A DNA stretch of 64,000 bases from Streptomyces aureocirculatus (GTDB taxonomy: Bacteria > Actinomycetota > Actinomycetes > Streptomycetales > Streptomycetaceae). The notes beneath the pieces were generated by a model. The model was not told the DNA's origin. It did no database searches and saw only the letters and a list, made by a program, of their open reading frames with translations. Of this stretch, positions 15,889-26,017 are shown piece by piece. The position numbers and the translations under genes were made by a program. Location of the stretch: the NCBI RefSeq assembly GCF_000720475.1, contig NZ_JOAP01000002.1, positions 124,001-188,000 of the forward strand. Reading direction: 5' to 3'. Every line of letters begins with the position of its first letter. Within the stretch, counting starts at the first letter, position 1.

Positions 15889-17539
15889 TCGTGGCGAGGG
15901 CGGCACGGAGTTCCGTGTCGCCCGGCCGCGGCAGGGCGTGCCTGTGGGCGGCGATGTGACCGTCCGGCCGGACGAGCAGCGCCCCGTGCGGGCCGATACC
16001 CCAGTGGGCGGCGTGTTCCCCGGGGAGGGGCTCGACGCGCACCGGCCACGGTCCGGTGCCGAGCCGCTCCCAGGAGGCCGGGTCCGCGGTGAGCAGCGTG
16101 AACCACTCGCCGCAGGCGTCCAGCGTGGAGCGACCGGACGCGGTGCCATCGGCGCCGGCCCCCGCCCCTCCCCCGGGCTCGGGCTGGGGCTGGGGCTCGG
16201 GGCCTTCGGACGTGAGCCAGAGGTGCGGCAGGCGGTGGCCGGGCCCCACGGTGGGGACGTAGTCCGTGGCGTCGTCGGCCGACGTGTCAGCGGCGTCGTC
16301 GGCCGACGTGTCAGCGGCGTCGTCGGCCGACGTGTCAGCGGCGCCGTACGCGACACCGAGAACCAGGCCGAGCTGGGCGAAGTACCGGTCCGACCAGGGC
16401 AGTTCGACCGGCTTCGACGCCGACCCCGCGGTGCCGGAACGGAGCTGGGCGCGGCGTCGGTGCTGCACGTTCAGCATCAGCCGGGTGTTCTCCACGGCCC
16501 GGTGCAGGGTCCGGTGGGCGACGGGCAGGCGCTCCTGCGCGTAGGTGTCGAGAAGGTGCGGTCCCGCCCACCCCTGGCGGACGCCCGCCAGTTTCCAGCA
16601 CAGGTTGTGCACGTCGGCCAGGCCGGTGTTCATGCCGAGGCCACCGGTGATCGGGACCGCGTGCGCGGCATCGCCCGCCAGCAGGATCCGGCCGTGTCGG
16701 AGGCGTTCGGCGACGAACGCGTTCATCACCCAGTGCTGCACCCGCACCACCTCGACCCGCACGTCGGTGCCGGGGCCGAGGGCCCGGGCGACGGTCGTGG
16801 GCCAGTCGGCGCGCGCCGGGTCGTCGGGGGTGAGGCCGAACCAGATCCAGCCTCCTTCGGGGTGGACGGGGGCGAAGGAGCCGTGGGCGGTGAAGTAGAC
16901 GCCTGCGGGCCGGTCCGCGCACCAGCGGTCCAGGTCCGCGTCGAAGACGACGGTGGTGAAGCTGCCCATCGCGCCCGGGCCCGTGGTGCCGATGCCGAGC
17001 AGTTGCCGGACGGTGGAGTGCGCGCCGTCCGCGGCGAGTACGTGCTGGGCCCGCACCCGCGTCCCGGCGCCCCGCTCGTGGTCGACGAGCGAGGCCACGA
17101 CGCCGTCGCCCTCGGGGTCCTCGGTGAGGCCGACGAGTTCGACGCCGAAGCGCACGGGTGCGTCCGCCGCGTCGAGGAGGACGGGCTCGATGCGGTCCTG
17201 CGAGGTGACCACGCCGCGCACCGGGCTCTCCGGCACCCGCGCGTCGATCCCCACCATCGCGGCGGTGGCGAACTCGGGGCCGCGCAGGGTGTCGCGGAAG
17301 CGGATGCGGCCGTACTCGGGTGCGAACGCCTCGGCGGTGATCCGGTCGGCGAGACCGAGCCCGCGGAAGATCTCCATCGTCCGCACATTGACGAGCCGGG
17401 AGCGCGGGAACGGGGACAGGCCCCGGCGCTTCTCCACGAGCAGCGTCCGCACGCCCCAGCGTTCGAGGAGCACCCGGGCGGCGAGCCCGACCGGACCGCC
17501 CCCGACGATCAGCACCGGCACCTCGTCACCCACCGTCAT
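15866..17539 (-). CDS. FAD-dependent aromatic-hydroxylase-like monooxygenase
   Basis: A 557-residue class A flavin monooxygenase, similar in shape to phenol and polyketide hydroxylases. FAD fold: VLIVGGGPVGLAARVLL (about 9-25). Central DG motif: LAADGAHSTVRQLLGI (about 165). GD motif: GRILLAGDAAHAVPITGG (about 285-302), followed by LGMNTGLADVHNLCWKLAGV. The C-terminal thioredoxin-like domain found in this group is present. Starting at the ATG at 17539, with GGAAGG upstream, discards an unrelated 160-residue extension derived from an esterase remnant. An insertion before the C-terminal domain contains three copies of ADTSADDA encoded by 24-bp repeats (16266-16340), then a Pro/Gln/Gly-rich linker. 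The substrate is unknown. It is convergent with, and may not need, the ferredoxin reductase. Confidence 0.86.
   Translation of the reverse strand: MTVGDEVPVLIVGGGPVGLAARVLLERWGVRTLLVEKRRGLSPFPRSRLVNVRTMEIFRGLGLADRITAEAFAPEYGRIRFRDTLRGPEFATAAMVGIDARVPESPVRGVVTSQDRIEPVLLDAADAPVRFGVELVGLTEDPEGDGVVASLVDHERGAGTRVRAQHVLAADGAHSTVRQLLGIGTTGPGAMGSFTTVVFDADLDRWCADRPAGVYFTAHGSFAPVHPEGGWIWFGLTPDDPARADWPTTVARALGPGTDVRVEVVRVQHWVMNAFVAERLRHGRILLAGDAAHAVPITGGLGMNTGLADVHNLCWKLAGVRQGWAGPHLLDTYAQERLPVAHRTLHRAVENTRLMLNVQHRRRAQLRSGTAGSASKPVELPWSDRYFAQLGLVLGVAYGAADTSADDAADTSADDAADTSADDATDYVPTVGPGHRLPHLWLTSEGPEPQPQPEPGGGAGAGADGTASGRSTLDACGEWFTLLTADPASWERLGTGPWPVRVEPLPGEHAAHWGIGPHGALLVRPDGHIAAHRHALPRPGDTELRAALATITRSTPP
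16266..16340. repeat. 24-bp in-frame triplicate repeat in flavin monooxygenase gene
   Basis: Three tandem, almost identical 24-bp units (CGTCGTCGGCCGACGTGTCA core) encode ADTSADDA three times in the loop before the thioredoxin-like domain. Near-perfect identity suggests a recent origin. Confidence 0.9.
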
Positions 17540-17559
17540 GGGTTCAACCTTCCGTACCC

Positions 17560-18036
17560 GGTGCCCGGCCGCAACGCCCGTGCGCCGAGGTGCGCCAGGT
17601 GCACCCGAACGCGCCCAGGACCGCCGGGCCGCCCGGCCAGTCTCCGCGCCCGGGACCGGTTCCAGGGTGGTGAACTCGTGGTGGGACCGGATCAGCAGGG
17701 ACGCCTCCTCCGGGCAGGGAGCGGTGTGCGGCGCGGCGTCGAAGACGTGGGTCAGCCGTTCCCGCGCCCGGTACGGGGGCCGACCCGGGTCGCCGGTCGC
17801 GGCGAAGGCCGTCCACGCGGCCCCCATCCGCGCCGCCAGTCCCCGGTCCCGTCGGCCAGGTTGTCGGGACCCGCGACCAGGCCCAGCGCGAGGGACTGCG
17901 GCGGGCTCTCGGCGAAGGCGTCGGCCTGCCGTGTCCCCTCCCAGGGCGGGGCGGGCTCCGGTGGCACCAGGCGCAGCGCGCCGACCGGCGGCCCACTCTC
18001 CCATCTCTGACCGGCACACGTCTCACATATTGTCAT
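17560..18036 (-). pseudogene. Decayed type-B carboxylesterase (N- and C-terminal scraps)
   Basis: Two adjacent minus-strand frames carry opposite ends of one carboxylesterase. The upstream frame reads GPPVGALRLVPPEPAPPWEG, then TRQADAFAESPPQ, matching the conserved N-terminal region where esterases read PPVGALRFRPP. A shifted frame downstream reads MGAAWTAFAATGDPGRPPYR, then ERLTHVFDAAPHT, matching the C-terminal region of the same family. The catalytic centre (GESAG) and everything between are missing, so an internal deletion and frameshift have fused the ends into about 470 bp. It precedes the flavin monooxygenase on the same strand, and a longer apparent ORF runs from it into that gene. 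It is not expected to give a functional enzyme. Confidence 0.65.
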
Positions 18037-18163
18037 GTACAGGCCTATCCTCAGGGGTCGTCAGTGCCCCGTACGGAGTCGGCGTCGGCCTCCCGAGACC
18101 TCGGAGAGCCGTCGACGCCGGCACGCCCGTGCGCGGCAGCTCGCCCCCACCGAGGAGACATCT

Positions 18164-19336
18164 GTGTTGAAGCGCCTGTTCATGGCCGCCGCCCTCGCGG
18201 CCGCGGCCACCCTGGTACCCGCCGCGCCGACGTCGGCGGGCGACACCGCACCGCCACGCGCCGAGGCCTCGCCGGTCCCGGCCGTCGGCGAGGAGAGAGC
18301 CGTCGACGTCGCACTCGGGTCCGCCGGTAACCGGACACGGCACGAGATCCGGCACCCCGGAGCGGCCTACGTCAAGGTCCACTTCGCCCGCCTCGCACTG
18401 GCGCCCGGCGACCGTCTGACGGTGGCCGACCCGGCCGGACGCGAGGTCCACACCTACCGCGCCGACCCCACCCGGGGGCCCGCACCGCGCGGCGACGCGA
18501 GCTTCACCCGGCACGGCCGCACCGGCTTCGCCGCGATGTCCGTGGACGGGGACACCGCCGTGGTCACCCTGCACACCCGCCAGGGACGGGATTCGGCCGC
18601 GCACATCGACCGGTACTGGCGCGGCTACACCCAGACGGAGATCGACACCAAGAACCCGAGGAGCGTGTGCGGCGCCGACGGCCGCCGTGACGCCGTCTGC
18701 TACCGGACCAGCCATCCGGCGCAGTACGCGGCGTCGCGCGGGGTGGCCCGCATGCTCAAGAACGGCGGCGGCTGGTGCACGGCCTGGCGCGTGGGCCGGG
18801 GCAACCACATGATGTCGAACAACCACTGCGTGAAGAACCAGGCCGAACTCGACACCATCGAGGTGCAGTTCGACTACGACTGCGCCACCTGCGGCGGCAA
18901 CGACCCGCGGCCGGGCACCAAGGTCGGCGCGAACGCCCTCCTGCGCACCTCACCGGGCCTGGACTTCACGCTGTTCAACGTCGACAACTTCGACCGGATC
19001 ACCCAGTTCGGCACGCTGTTCCTGGAGACACGCGCGCCGATCGCGGGCGAGCAGACCTACATAGCAGGACACGGTGACACCAAGCCCAAGCGCATATCGA
19101 TCTACGAGGAGCGCGACGGCGGCGCCCTGTGCGGGGTGCGGAACGCGCAGCTCGGCACCGAGGACGTCGGGTACAACTGCGACACCTCGGGCGGCAACTC
19201 CGGCTCCCCGGTCCTCGCCTCCTCCTCGCACAAGGTGATCGCCCTGCACTGGGGCGGCTCCTGCCCGAACAACGTCGGCACCCGCATGGACAAGATCTAC
19301 CCCCAGGTCCAGGACCTGATCGACAACCGCCCCTAG
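18164..19336 (+). CDS. Secreted trypsin-like serine peptidase (S1/V8-like)
   Basis: A 390-residue exported protease. The GTG at 18164 has GAGGAG seven bases upstream. It opens VLKRLFMAAALAAAATLVPA and continues PTSAGDTAPP, a Sec signal peptide with cleavage near residue 23. A propeptide or beta-rich domain precedes the catalytic domain. Triad candidates are His in MMSNNHCVKN (the usual TAAHC replaced by SNNHC), Asp in SPGLDFTLFNVD and Ser in CDTSGGNSGSPVLAS. Paired cysteines (WCTAW, NNHC, DYDCATC, ALCGV, YNCDT, GSCPNN) suggest several disulfides, fitting an extracellular enzyme. The downstream IALHWGGSC is also typical. It is a single gene, divergent from the esterase remnant. Confidence 0.9.
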   Translation: MLKRLFMAAALAAAATLVPAAPTSAGDTAPPRAEASPVPAVGEERAVDVALGSAGNRTRHEIRHPGAAYVKVHFARLALAPGDRLTVADPAGREVHTYRADPTRGPAPRGDASFTRHGRTGFAAMSVDGDTAVVTLHTRQGRDSAAHIDRYWRGYTQTEIDTKNPRSVCGADGRRDAVCYRTSHPAQYAASRGVARMLKNGGGWCTAWRVGRGNHMMSNNHCVKNQAELDTIEVQFDYDCATCGGNDPRPGTKVGANALLRTSPGLDFTLFNVDNFDRITQFGTLFLETRAPIAGEQTYIAGHGDTKPKRISIYEERDGGALCGVRNAQLGTEDVGYNCDTSGGNSGSPVLASSSHKVIALHWGGSCPNNVGTRMDKIYPQVQDLIDNRP

Positions 19337-19454
19337 GGGCCTGTCCGACAATTCCCGTCGTCGCCCGGAGGGCGGCCCCGCGGCGTCAGGCGCGTGCTCA
19401 CGTCGAGCCGGGTGCATCGCGTCGCGGGGCAGGAGGGAGTCTGACGACAGGCCC
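19336..19454. mobile_element. Small MITE-like repeat with terminal inverted repeats
   Basis: A 119-bp non-coding element immediately after the protease stop is bounded by GGGCCTGTC (19337-19345) and its exact reverse complement GACAGGCCC (19446-19454). It encodes nothing. Short elements with GGGCCTGTC-type ends between Streptomyces genes are familiar to me and look like non-autonomous transposon derivatives. No target-site duplication is clear. It may also act as a terminator between the two convergent genes. Confidence 0.5.
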
Positions 19455-19525
19455 TGGGCGAGGGCGGTCGGCCCGAGGGCCCGGGAGGGCGTCCTGGGCC
19501 GCCTCCTCCCCCTCGGACGGCGATC

Positions 19526-20179
19526 TCAGATGGCGATCGACTGCTGCAACCAGCGGCTGACGCGGTACGGGAGCCACCAGGCGTACTCCCCGACGTCCAG
19601 GACGAGTTGCTCGGCGCGGAAGTCGTCCAGGGCGGCCTGCGGGACGGTGTCGGCGCGGGCGCCGTGGTCGAGCAGGACGACGGCCCGCTCGTACTCGGGT
19701 TCGTCGGCGGTGAAGCGGCGCAGCTCCCCCCAGCGTCGGTCGCGGATCTGGAGGAAGCCAGGACCCTTGCGCCACAGGCACTTGCACAGATAGTGGCCGC
19801 GCCGCCAGGAGCGGAGCGACTCCTCGGCGGTCTCGGGGCCGAGCAGCGCGGCGGGCGGCTGGAGGTGGCTGAGCACCCGCCAGGTCTCCCCCGCGTCCGG
19901 GGCGAGCCGCAGGTCCCACTCGACCATGACGGCCCGCGCGGTCAAGTCCCTTACGAGGCTCAGCGCGTGCAGGACCGCGGCCGGGTCGGCGGTGGCGGTG
20001 AGGTCCACGGGCGCGGGCAGCCGCACCCGGCGGGCGCCGAGCTCCCACAGGCGCGCGGCCTCGCCCCCGGCAGGACCGGGCAGTGGCACCTCGCCCAGGA
20101 ACATGCCGGGCAGCGCGCACGCGGCGGGGTCGTAGTCACGCCAGGCAAGGAGCGTCGGCGTGGTGAGGGTGGCGGTCAT
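19526..20179 (-). CDS. DUF5825-like protein of radical-SAM RiPP operon
   Basis: A 217-residue soluble protein with no catalytic motif I can name. It starts MTATLTTPTLLAWRDYDPAA and contains a C-terminal aromatic/Cys-bearing segment (RRGHYLCKCLWRKGPGFLQI) and a final RVSRWLQQSIAI. I associate this architecture and position (directly after a B12 radical SAM enzyme and a short peptide) with the DUF5825 family, moderately surely. The middle part (ARAVMVEWDLRLAP) resembles a degenerate alpha/beta fold. It begins 65 bp after the radical SAM stop and is the last gene of the operon. A role as precursor-binding or scaffold partner of the radical SAM enzyme is a guess from context. Confidence 0.7.
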   Translation of the reverse strand: MTATLTTPTLLAWRDYDPAACALPGMFLGEVPLPGPAGGEAARLWELGARRVRLPAPVDLTATADPAAVLHALSLVRDLTARAVMVEWDLRLAPDAGETWRVLSHLQPPAALLGPETAEESLRSWRRGHYLCKCLWRKGPGFLQIRDRRWGELRRFTADEPEYERAVVLLDHGARADTVPQAALDDFRAEQLVLDVGEYAWWLPYRVSRWLQQSIAI

Positions 20180-20244
20180 CGGACGGACTCCTCCGGTACC
20201 TGGGGCTCTTGGCGTTCTTGTGGTTGTTGGGGTTCCTGGGTGGG

Positions 20245-22191
<1,947 letters not shown>

Positions 22192-22265
22192 GGGCGCTCT
22201 CTCCTGACGATGGCCTGACGGTGGTGAGGGCCTGCCGGACCCGGAGGTCCTGGCGGTGGTGCGGG

Positions 22266-22299
22266 CCGGCCGGACCCGGGGCGCCCCGGGTCCGGCCGG
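22266..22299. terminator. Perfect 34-bp palindrome between precursor and radical SAM genes
   Basis: Arms of 17 bp (CCGGCCGGACCCGGGGC and its exact reverse complement) abut with no loop. The element starts eight bases beyond the stop codon of the precursor peptide and ends 74 bp before the radical SAM start. Such a structure would terminate part of the transcripts or protect the upstream 3' end, giving more peptide than enzyme, as is usual in RiPP operons. Confidence 0.6.
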
Positions 22300-22306
22300 T
22301 TGGGGA

Positions 22307-22435
22307 TCAGTCCTCGACGCTCTCTTCGCCGTCCTCGGCGTTGCGGAACGGGACGGTGACCGTGATGCCGACGCTCGGCTTCCGGTTCGTCTCGTCCTCC
22401 GCGAGCGGGTCGTTGTGGATGACGTCCTTCTGCAT
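22307..22435 (-). CDS. Candidate RiPP precursor peptide, 42 residues
   Basis: A 42-codon gene opening MQKDVIHNDPLAEDETNRK, then PSVGITVTVPFRN, and ending in an acidic AEDGEESVED tail. The ATG has AGGAGAGAG eight to nine bases upstream, nearly the same ribosome site as the radical SAM gene, and it begins 22 bp after the S9 peptidase stop. It is strongly acidic at both ends, with one short hydrophobic, beta-branched segment (VGITVTV) in the middle. It has no Cys and no Ser/Thr cluster, which argues against a lanthipeptide or thiopeptide. The Val/Ile/Thr/Phe segment could be the modified core, with side-chain C-methylation the obvious candidate chemistry. Its position in the operon is the main support; I recognise no named family. 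Confidence 0.75.
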   Translation of the reverse strand: MQKDVIHNDPLAEDETNRKPSVGITVTVPFRNAEDGEESVED

Positions 22436-22457
22436 GGGCTCTCTCCTCTCGGTGATG

Positions 22458-24446
22458 TCAGTGCGTGACGGTGTGGTGCGCCGACCCCTCTCCGTGCGGA
22501 GCGGGGCGTCTGGGTGGGGTGGTGCGGGCGGTGCGGCGCAGCTCCCGGTCGAGGAAGAGCACGGCGCGGCGCAGCACGGCCACGTGGTCGCCGCCTTCGT
22601 AGCCGTCGTGCCCGGAGTCCAGCCACAGGGACTCGTGCCGGGCACCGTTCGCGTCGAGGGCGGCGAGGTAGGAACGGACCTGGCCGGCGGGGCACTTGGT
22701 GTCGTGCGTGGCCGCGACGACCAGGAGCGGGTCCTGTACGCGGTCCGCGTACCGGATCGGGGAGCTGTGGGCGTAGCGTTCGGGCACCTGCTCGGGGGTG
22801 CCGCCGAACAGGCGCTCGTCCAGGGCCCGCAGGGCGGGGGTGGACGACGCGTGGGCGGCGGCGTAGTCGGCGACCGGTTTCACCGCTACGCCCGCCCGCC
22901 ACAGGCCCGGCCTGGTGCCGAGGGCGAGCAGGACGAGGTAGCCGCCCCAGGAGGTGCCCCACAGGCCGGTCACGTCCGGGCGGATCAGGCCGCGCGCGGT
23001 GAGGTCGGCGTGCACGGCGGCGAGGTCGGCGACCTGGGTGTGGCCGACGCCGTCGCCGAAGGCGCGCTGCCAGCGGGGGCCGTAGCCGGTGGAGCCGCGG
23101 TAGTTGACCCGGGCCACGGCGAAGCCGGAGGCGACCAGCGAGTGCACGGTGCCGTCGTAGGCGTCCCGGTCGTGGTCGGCGGGGCCGCCGTGCACCAGGA
23201 ACACGGCGGGGTGCGGGCCGCGGCCGTCCTCGGGGAGGCTGAGCAGGGTGTGCACCGCGCCGTCGGGCCCTGGCGTGCGGACGTCCCGCAGGGTGCCGGG
23301 GACCCGGCCCGCGACGGTGCCGAGCGGCGGCAGCGGGGTGCCCGCGGTGGAGGTCATCCGTGGCGGGTGCGCGGTGTCGGTCCAGAGGGTGTGCAGGTCG
23401 CCGCCGGGGCGTGGGGCCGCGTCGAGGAGGGTGCCGGGCGGGGTGGGCACCGGGTCGAGGGTGCGGCTCGCCAGGTGGGCGCGGTGCAGCAGGGAGCGGC
23501 CGTGGCGGTCCTGGCGGATGAGCACGGAGTGGCCGTCCGGGTACCAGCGGGCGGTGATCTGGGTGTCGAAGGCGCACCGGTCGTGGGTGGTGGTGCCGGT
23601 CGCGGGGCTCCAGGTGGCGAGCAGATAGCGGTCCTCTCGCTCCCGGACGAGGAGCAGCGTGGGGTGCGGCCCCGCGGGCGCGAACCCGAGGGCCCACAGC
23701 CTGCCGTGCGGGCCGTCGCCGGGCAGCTCCGCGACCACGGTGCCCGCGGTGGTCAGGACGGTGACGGCACGGGGCGAGTCGGCGGCCCGCGTGAGGGCCA
23801 GCAGGTCGCCCGCGGGGGTGAGTCCGGCGAGGGCGGCGGGTCCGTCGACGCGCGTCACCTCACGGCCGGGGCCGCCGCGCCACCCGAGACGGACCGTGGT
23901 GCTGTCGTCCAGGCCGATGCCGATGGCGACGAGGGGTTCGCCGGTGCGGGCGGGGTGGCGGAGGGTGGCGGGCGGGACGGTGGTGGCGGGCGCGCCGGGG
24001 ACGGCGCCATACGGGACGGCGGTGGCGGGCGCACCGGGGACGGCGCCATACGGGACGGCGGAGGCGGGCGCACCGGGGACGGCGCCATACGGGACAGCGG
24101 AGGCGGGCGCACCGGGGACGGCGCCGTACGGGACAGCGAGCCCCCGCGCGGTCCCCTCCGGTACCCCGGTGAGGCCGGGCCGGTCGGGGCCGCCCGTGAA
24201 GGCCTTGAAGCGCCAGTGTCCGACCCCCCGGGCGTCCTCGGCGAACCACCAGACGCGGGCGTCCTGGTCGATCGCGCCGTGCAGGGTGCCGCCCGGCCTG
24301 TCGGTGACCCGGCGGGCGCGGCGTGTCGTGGCGTCCCAGGTGAAGACCTCGCAGCGGCCGTCGGCGTCGGAGGTGAAGACCATCCGGTGCGGCTGAGCGG
24401 CGCACACCTCGGGCAGGGCGGCCCGGTACACCTGGAAACGGCTCAT
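22458..24446 (-). CDS. S9-family prolyl-oligopeptidase-like serine peptidase
   Basis: A 662-residue S9 (acyl-aminoacyl peptidase/prolyl oligopeptidase) protein. Residues 1-400 form a beta-propeller-like domain (FTSDADGRCEVFTWD ... YPDGHSVLIRQDRHGRSLLH). The alpha/beta hydrolase domain has the nucleophile Ser in LWGTSWGGYLVLL (near 499), an Asp in ATHDTKCPAGQ (near 583) and His in DSGHDGYEGG (near 612). The propeller carries a four-fold repeat of a 13-residue unit (AVPYGAVPGAPAS type). It is cytosolic, as no signal peptide is seen. The start overlaps the MFS stop (ATGA) and its stop is 22 bp before the peptide gene, so it is most likely the operon's leader-removing or processing protease. Self-protection by degradation is the alternative. 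Confidence 0.88.
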   Translation of the reverse strand: MSRFQVYRAALPEVCAAQPHRMVFTSDADGRCEVFTWDATTRRARRVTDRPGGTLHGAIDQDARVWWFAEDARGVGHWRFKAFTGGPDRPGLTGVPEGTARGLAVPYGAVPGAPASAVPYGAVPGAPASAVPYGAVPGAPATAVPYGAVPGAPATTVPPATLRHPARTGEPLVAIGIGLDDSTTVRLGWRGGPGREVTRVDGPAALAGLTPAGDLLALTRAADSPRAVTVLTTAGTVVAELPGDGPHGRLWALGFAPAGPHPTLLLVREREDRYLLATWSPATGTTTHDRCAFDTQITARWYPDGHSVLIRQDRHGRSLLHRAHLASRTLDPVPTPPGTLLDAAPRPGGDLHTLWTDTAHPPRMTSTAGTPLPPLGTVAGRVPGTLRDVRTPGPDGAVHTLLSLPEDGRGPHPAVFLVHGGPADHDRDAYDGTVHSLVASGFAVARVNYRGSTGYGPRWQRAFGDGVGHTQVADLAAVHADLTARGLIRPDVTGLWGTSWGGYLVLLALGTRPGLWRAGVAVKPVADYAAAHASSTPALRALDERLFGGTPEQVPERYAHSSPIRYADRVQDPLLVVAATHDTKCPAGQVRSYLAALDANGARHESLWLDSGHDGYEGGDHVAVLRRAVLFLDRELRRTARTTPPRRPAPHGEGSAHHTVTH
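23985..24140. repeat. 39-bp in-frame minisatellite in S9 peptidase gene
   Basis: Four tandem 39-bp units (GGGACGGCGCCATACGGGAC core) encode four copies of AVPYGAVPGAPA(S/T). The copies differ by only a few bases. They insert about 50 residues into the propeller domain, probably in a surface loop. Confidence 0.9.
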
Positions 24447-25699
24447 GCGGCGGCCTCCGCGAGGGCGGCCCGCCGGGTGGTGTGCACGGCGAGCAGGACG
24501 AGCAGGGCGGCGCAGCCGAGTGCGGGTGCGGCGGTGTCCACCCGGTCCGCGAACAGACCGGCCAGCACCGGGGCGAGCGCGGCGGTCCCGCCGGAGGCCG
24601 TCGCGAGCACCGCGCCGACGCGCGCCTGCACCGCGGCTTCGGTCACGAGGAGCACCCGCGCCTGGAGGACCACCGCGGGCAGCGGCACGAGCAGACAGAT
24701 AGCGCCGAGCAGCACCCCGTACGTCCAGGGCCCGGTGGCGGTGGCGAGCACCGCGGTGAGCGGTACCAGCAGCCAGGTCACGGCGGTGAGGAGGCGGGCG
24801 GCGCCCACCCGCTTCGCTGCCCGGGGCGCGGCGAGCGAACCGGCGAGCCCCGCGGCGCCGGAGACCCCGAGGACGGCGCCGAGGGACAGCGCGTCCGCGC
24901 CGGAGCGGTCCAGGGCGAACACGGCGGCGTAGTACAGCGCGACGGCCACGCCGTTGACGAGCGCGATCCACACCAGGACGAGCCGGAGCAGGGGCTGTTG
25001 GCGCACCAGCCGAAGGCCCGCCGCGGCCTCGCGGAGCAGTCCGTCGCCGGAGGGCTCCGCCGGGGCCGTCAGCTCGGCGCGCATGCCACGTACGCAGACG
25101 GCGGTGACAGCGTACGAGACGGCGTCGGCCACGAAGGGCAGCGCACGCGTGAGCTGGTAGGCGGCGCCGCCGACGGCCGGGCCGAGGATCAGGGCGCCCT
25201 GGTCGGCGGCGGCGAGCCGGGCGACCGCGCGGGGCTGGTCGGCGGGCGGGCAGATCAGGGCGACGGTGCCGCGCGAGGCGGCCTCGTGGCAGGCGGTGGC
25301 GAACCGTTCGACGAGGACCGCGGCCAGGAGGTGCGGAAGCGTGAGATGTCCGAGGGCGAGCAGCAGGGCGACGGAGCCCATGGCGAGGGCGGAGACCGCG
25401 GCGGACCAGAACATGATGGTCTTGCGGGCGCCGCGGTCGGCGGGGATCGCGGCGAGCGGGCCGAGCAGGATCCCGGCGGCCGGCGAGAGCCCGGCTACGA
25501 GCCCGGCGGTCTGCGCGGAGTGGCCGAGGGAGAGGAGCAGCAGCGGCAGGACGATGCCGGACGCCTGGGTGCCGAGCGCGTCGGCGGCGTTGGCCCACCA
25601 GAAGAGGCGGAAGTCACGGGAAGGGGTGCCCCGGGCCGGCCGGGGCCGCGGTAACTCGCCGTCGCGGTCCGGTATGTCCGCCTGCGCCTGTGGCTCCAC
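24443..25699 (-). CDS. MFS transporter of the RiPP operon
   Basis: A 418-residue major facilitator. Twelve hydrophobic helices are readable, from FRLFWWANAADALGTQASGI through LGCAALLVLLAVHTTRR. The conserved loop after helix 2 appears as AAIPADRGARKTIMFWS, the motif A position of drug/product exporters of the MFS_3 (enterobactin exporter-like) group. The chosen GTG at 25699 follows GAGGGGGG closely; a GTG at 25726 is nine codons earlier and lacks a ribosome site. It is the first gene of the operon and overlaps the S9 peptidase start. By position it should export the mature peptide, which would be an unusual choice because most RiPPs use ABC exporters. Confidence 0.85.
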   Translation of the reverse strand: MEPQAQADIPDRDGELPRPRPARGTPSRDFRLFWWANAADALGTQASGIVLPLLLLSLGHSAQTAGLVAGLSPAAGILLGPLAAIPADRGARKTIMFWSAAVSALAMGSVALLLALGHLTLPHLLAAVLVERFATACHEAASRGTVALICPPADQPRAVARLAAADQGALILGPAVGGAAYQLTRALPFVADAVSYAVTAVCVRGMRAELTAPAEPSGDGLLREAAAGLRLVRQQPLLRLVLVWIALVNGVAVALYYAAVFALDRSGADALSLGAVLGVSGAAGLAGSLAAPRAAKRVGAARLLTAVTWLLVPLTAVLATATGPWTYGVLLGAICLLVPLPAVVLQARVLLVTEAAVQARVGAVLATASGGTAALAPVLAGLFADRVDTAAPALGCAALLVLLAVHTTRRAALAEAAA

Positions 25700-25761
25700 G
25701 CAACCCCCCTCACAAACATGAAGCACTTGTGGAGACGTGTGTAGAAAGTGAAACGAGCGGG

Positions 25762-25791
25762 ATCGTAGCCAGGCCGCTGAGCGGGCTACAA
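25762..25791 (-). promoter_or_regulatory. Candidate promoter of the RiPP operon
   Basis: On the minus strand TTGTAG and TACGAT are separated by 18 bp, a fair -35/-10 pair, about 65 bp before the MFS start. The spacer contains nested inverted repeats (GTAGC...GCTAC at 25765-25789 around CCGCT/AGCGG), which would suit a repressor site. No regulator gene is in the operon. Confidence 0.4.
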
Positions 25792-25981
25792 GGCGTCGGA
25801 GGCGGTGACCGAAAAGCGCGGTGCGGCACGGCGTCGCACGGAGGGCAGAGCGGAAGCCAAGGGGAGGAAAGAATTCCGCCGGGCGCCTTGGGACTGCCGC
25901 GACTCATGGGTCAGATGTGATGTGAGGGGCGCCGGAAGGACCATGCCAAGACATCAGGGCCACCTGACATCGCGGCGCGCG

Positions 25982-26017
25982 CCTGTGGCCGCCCCGGGAA
26001 CCCGGGGCGGCCACAGG
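25982..26017. terminator. Strong hairpin terminator downstream of cobN
   Basis: Perfect 17-bp arms (CCTGTGGCCGCCCCGGG and its reverse complement) flank a two-base loop. It lies about 110 bp past the cobN stop. It would end cobN transcription before the RiPP operon promoter on the same strand. Confidence 0.75.

Noticed and set aside
15866..18019. 717-residue flavin monooxygenase with a long N-terminal extension
   Set aside because: The first 160 residues derive from a decayed carboxylesterase. A GGAAGG-supported ATG at 17539 starts exactly at the FAD domain.
18020..18163. Promoter hexamers for the secreted protease
   Set aside because: TTGTCA and TATCCT occur, but at a spacing of only 10 bp. 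No acceptable pair was found.
22458..25598. 1046-residue S9 peptidase
   Set aside because: The first 380 residues are a shifted reading of the MFS gene. The true ATG at 24446 overlaps the MFS stop.
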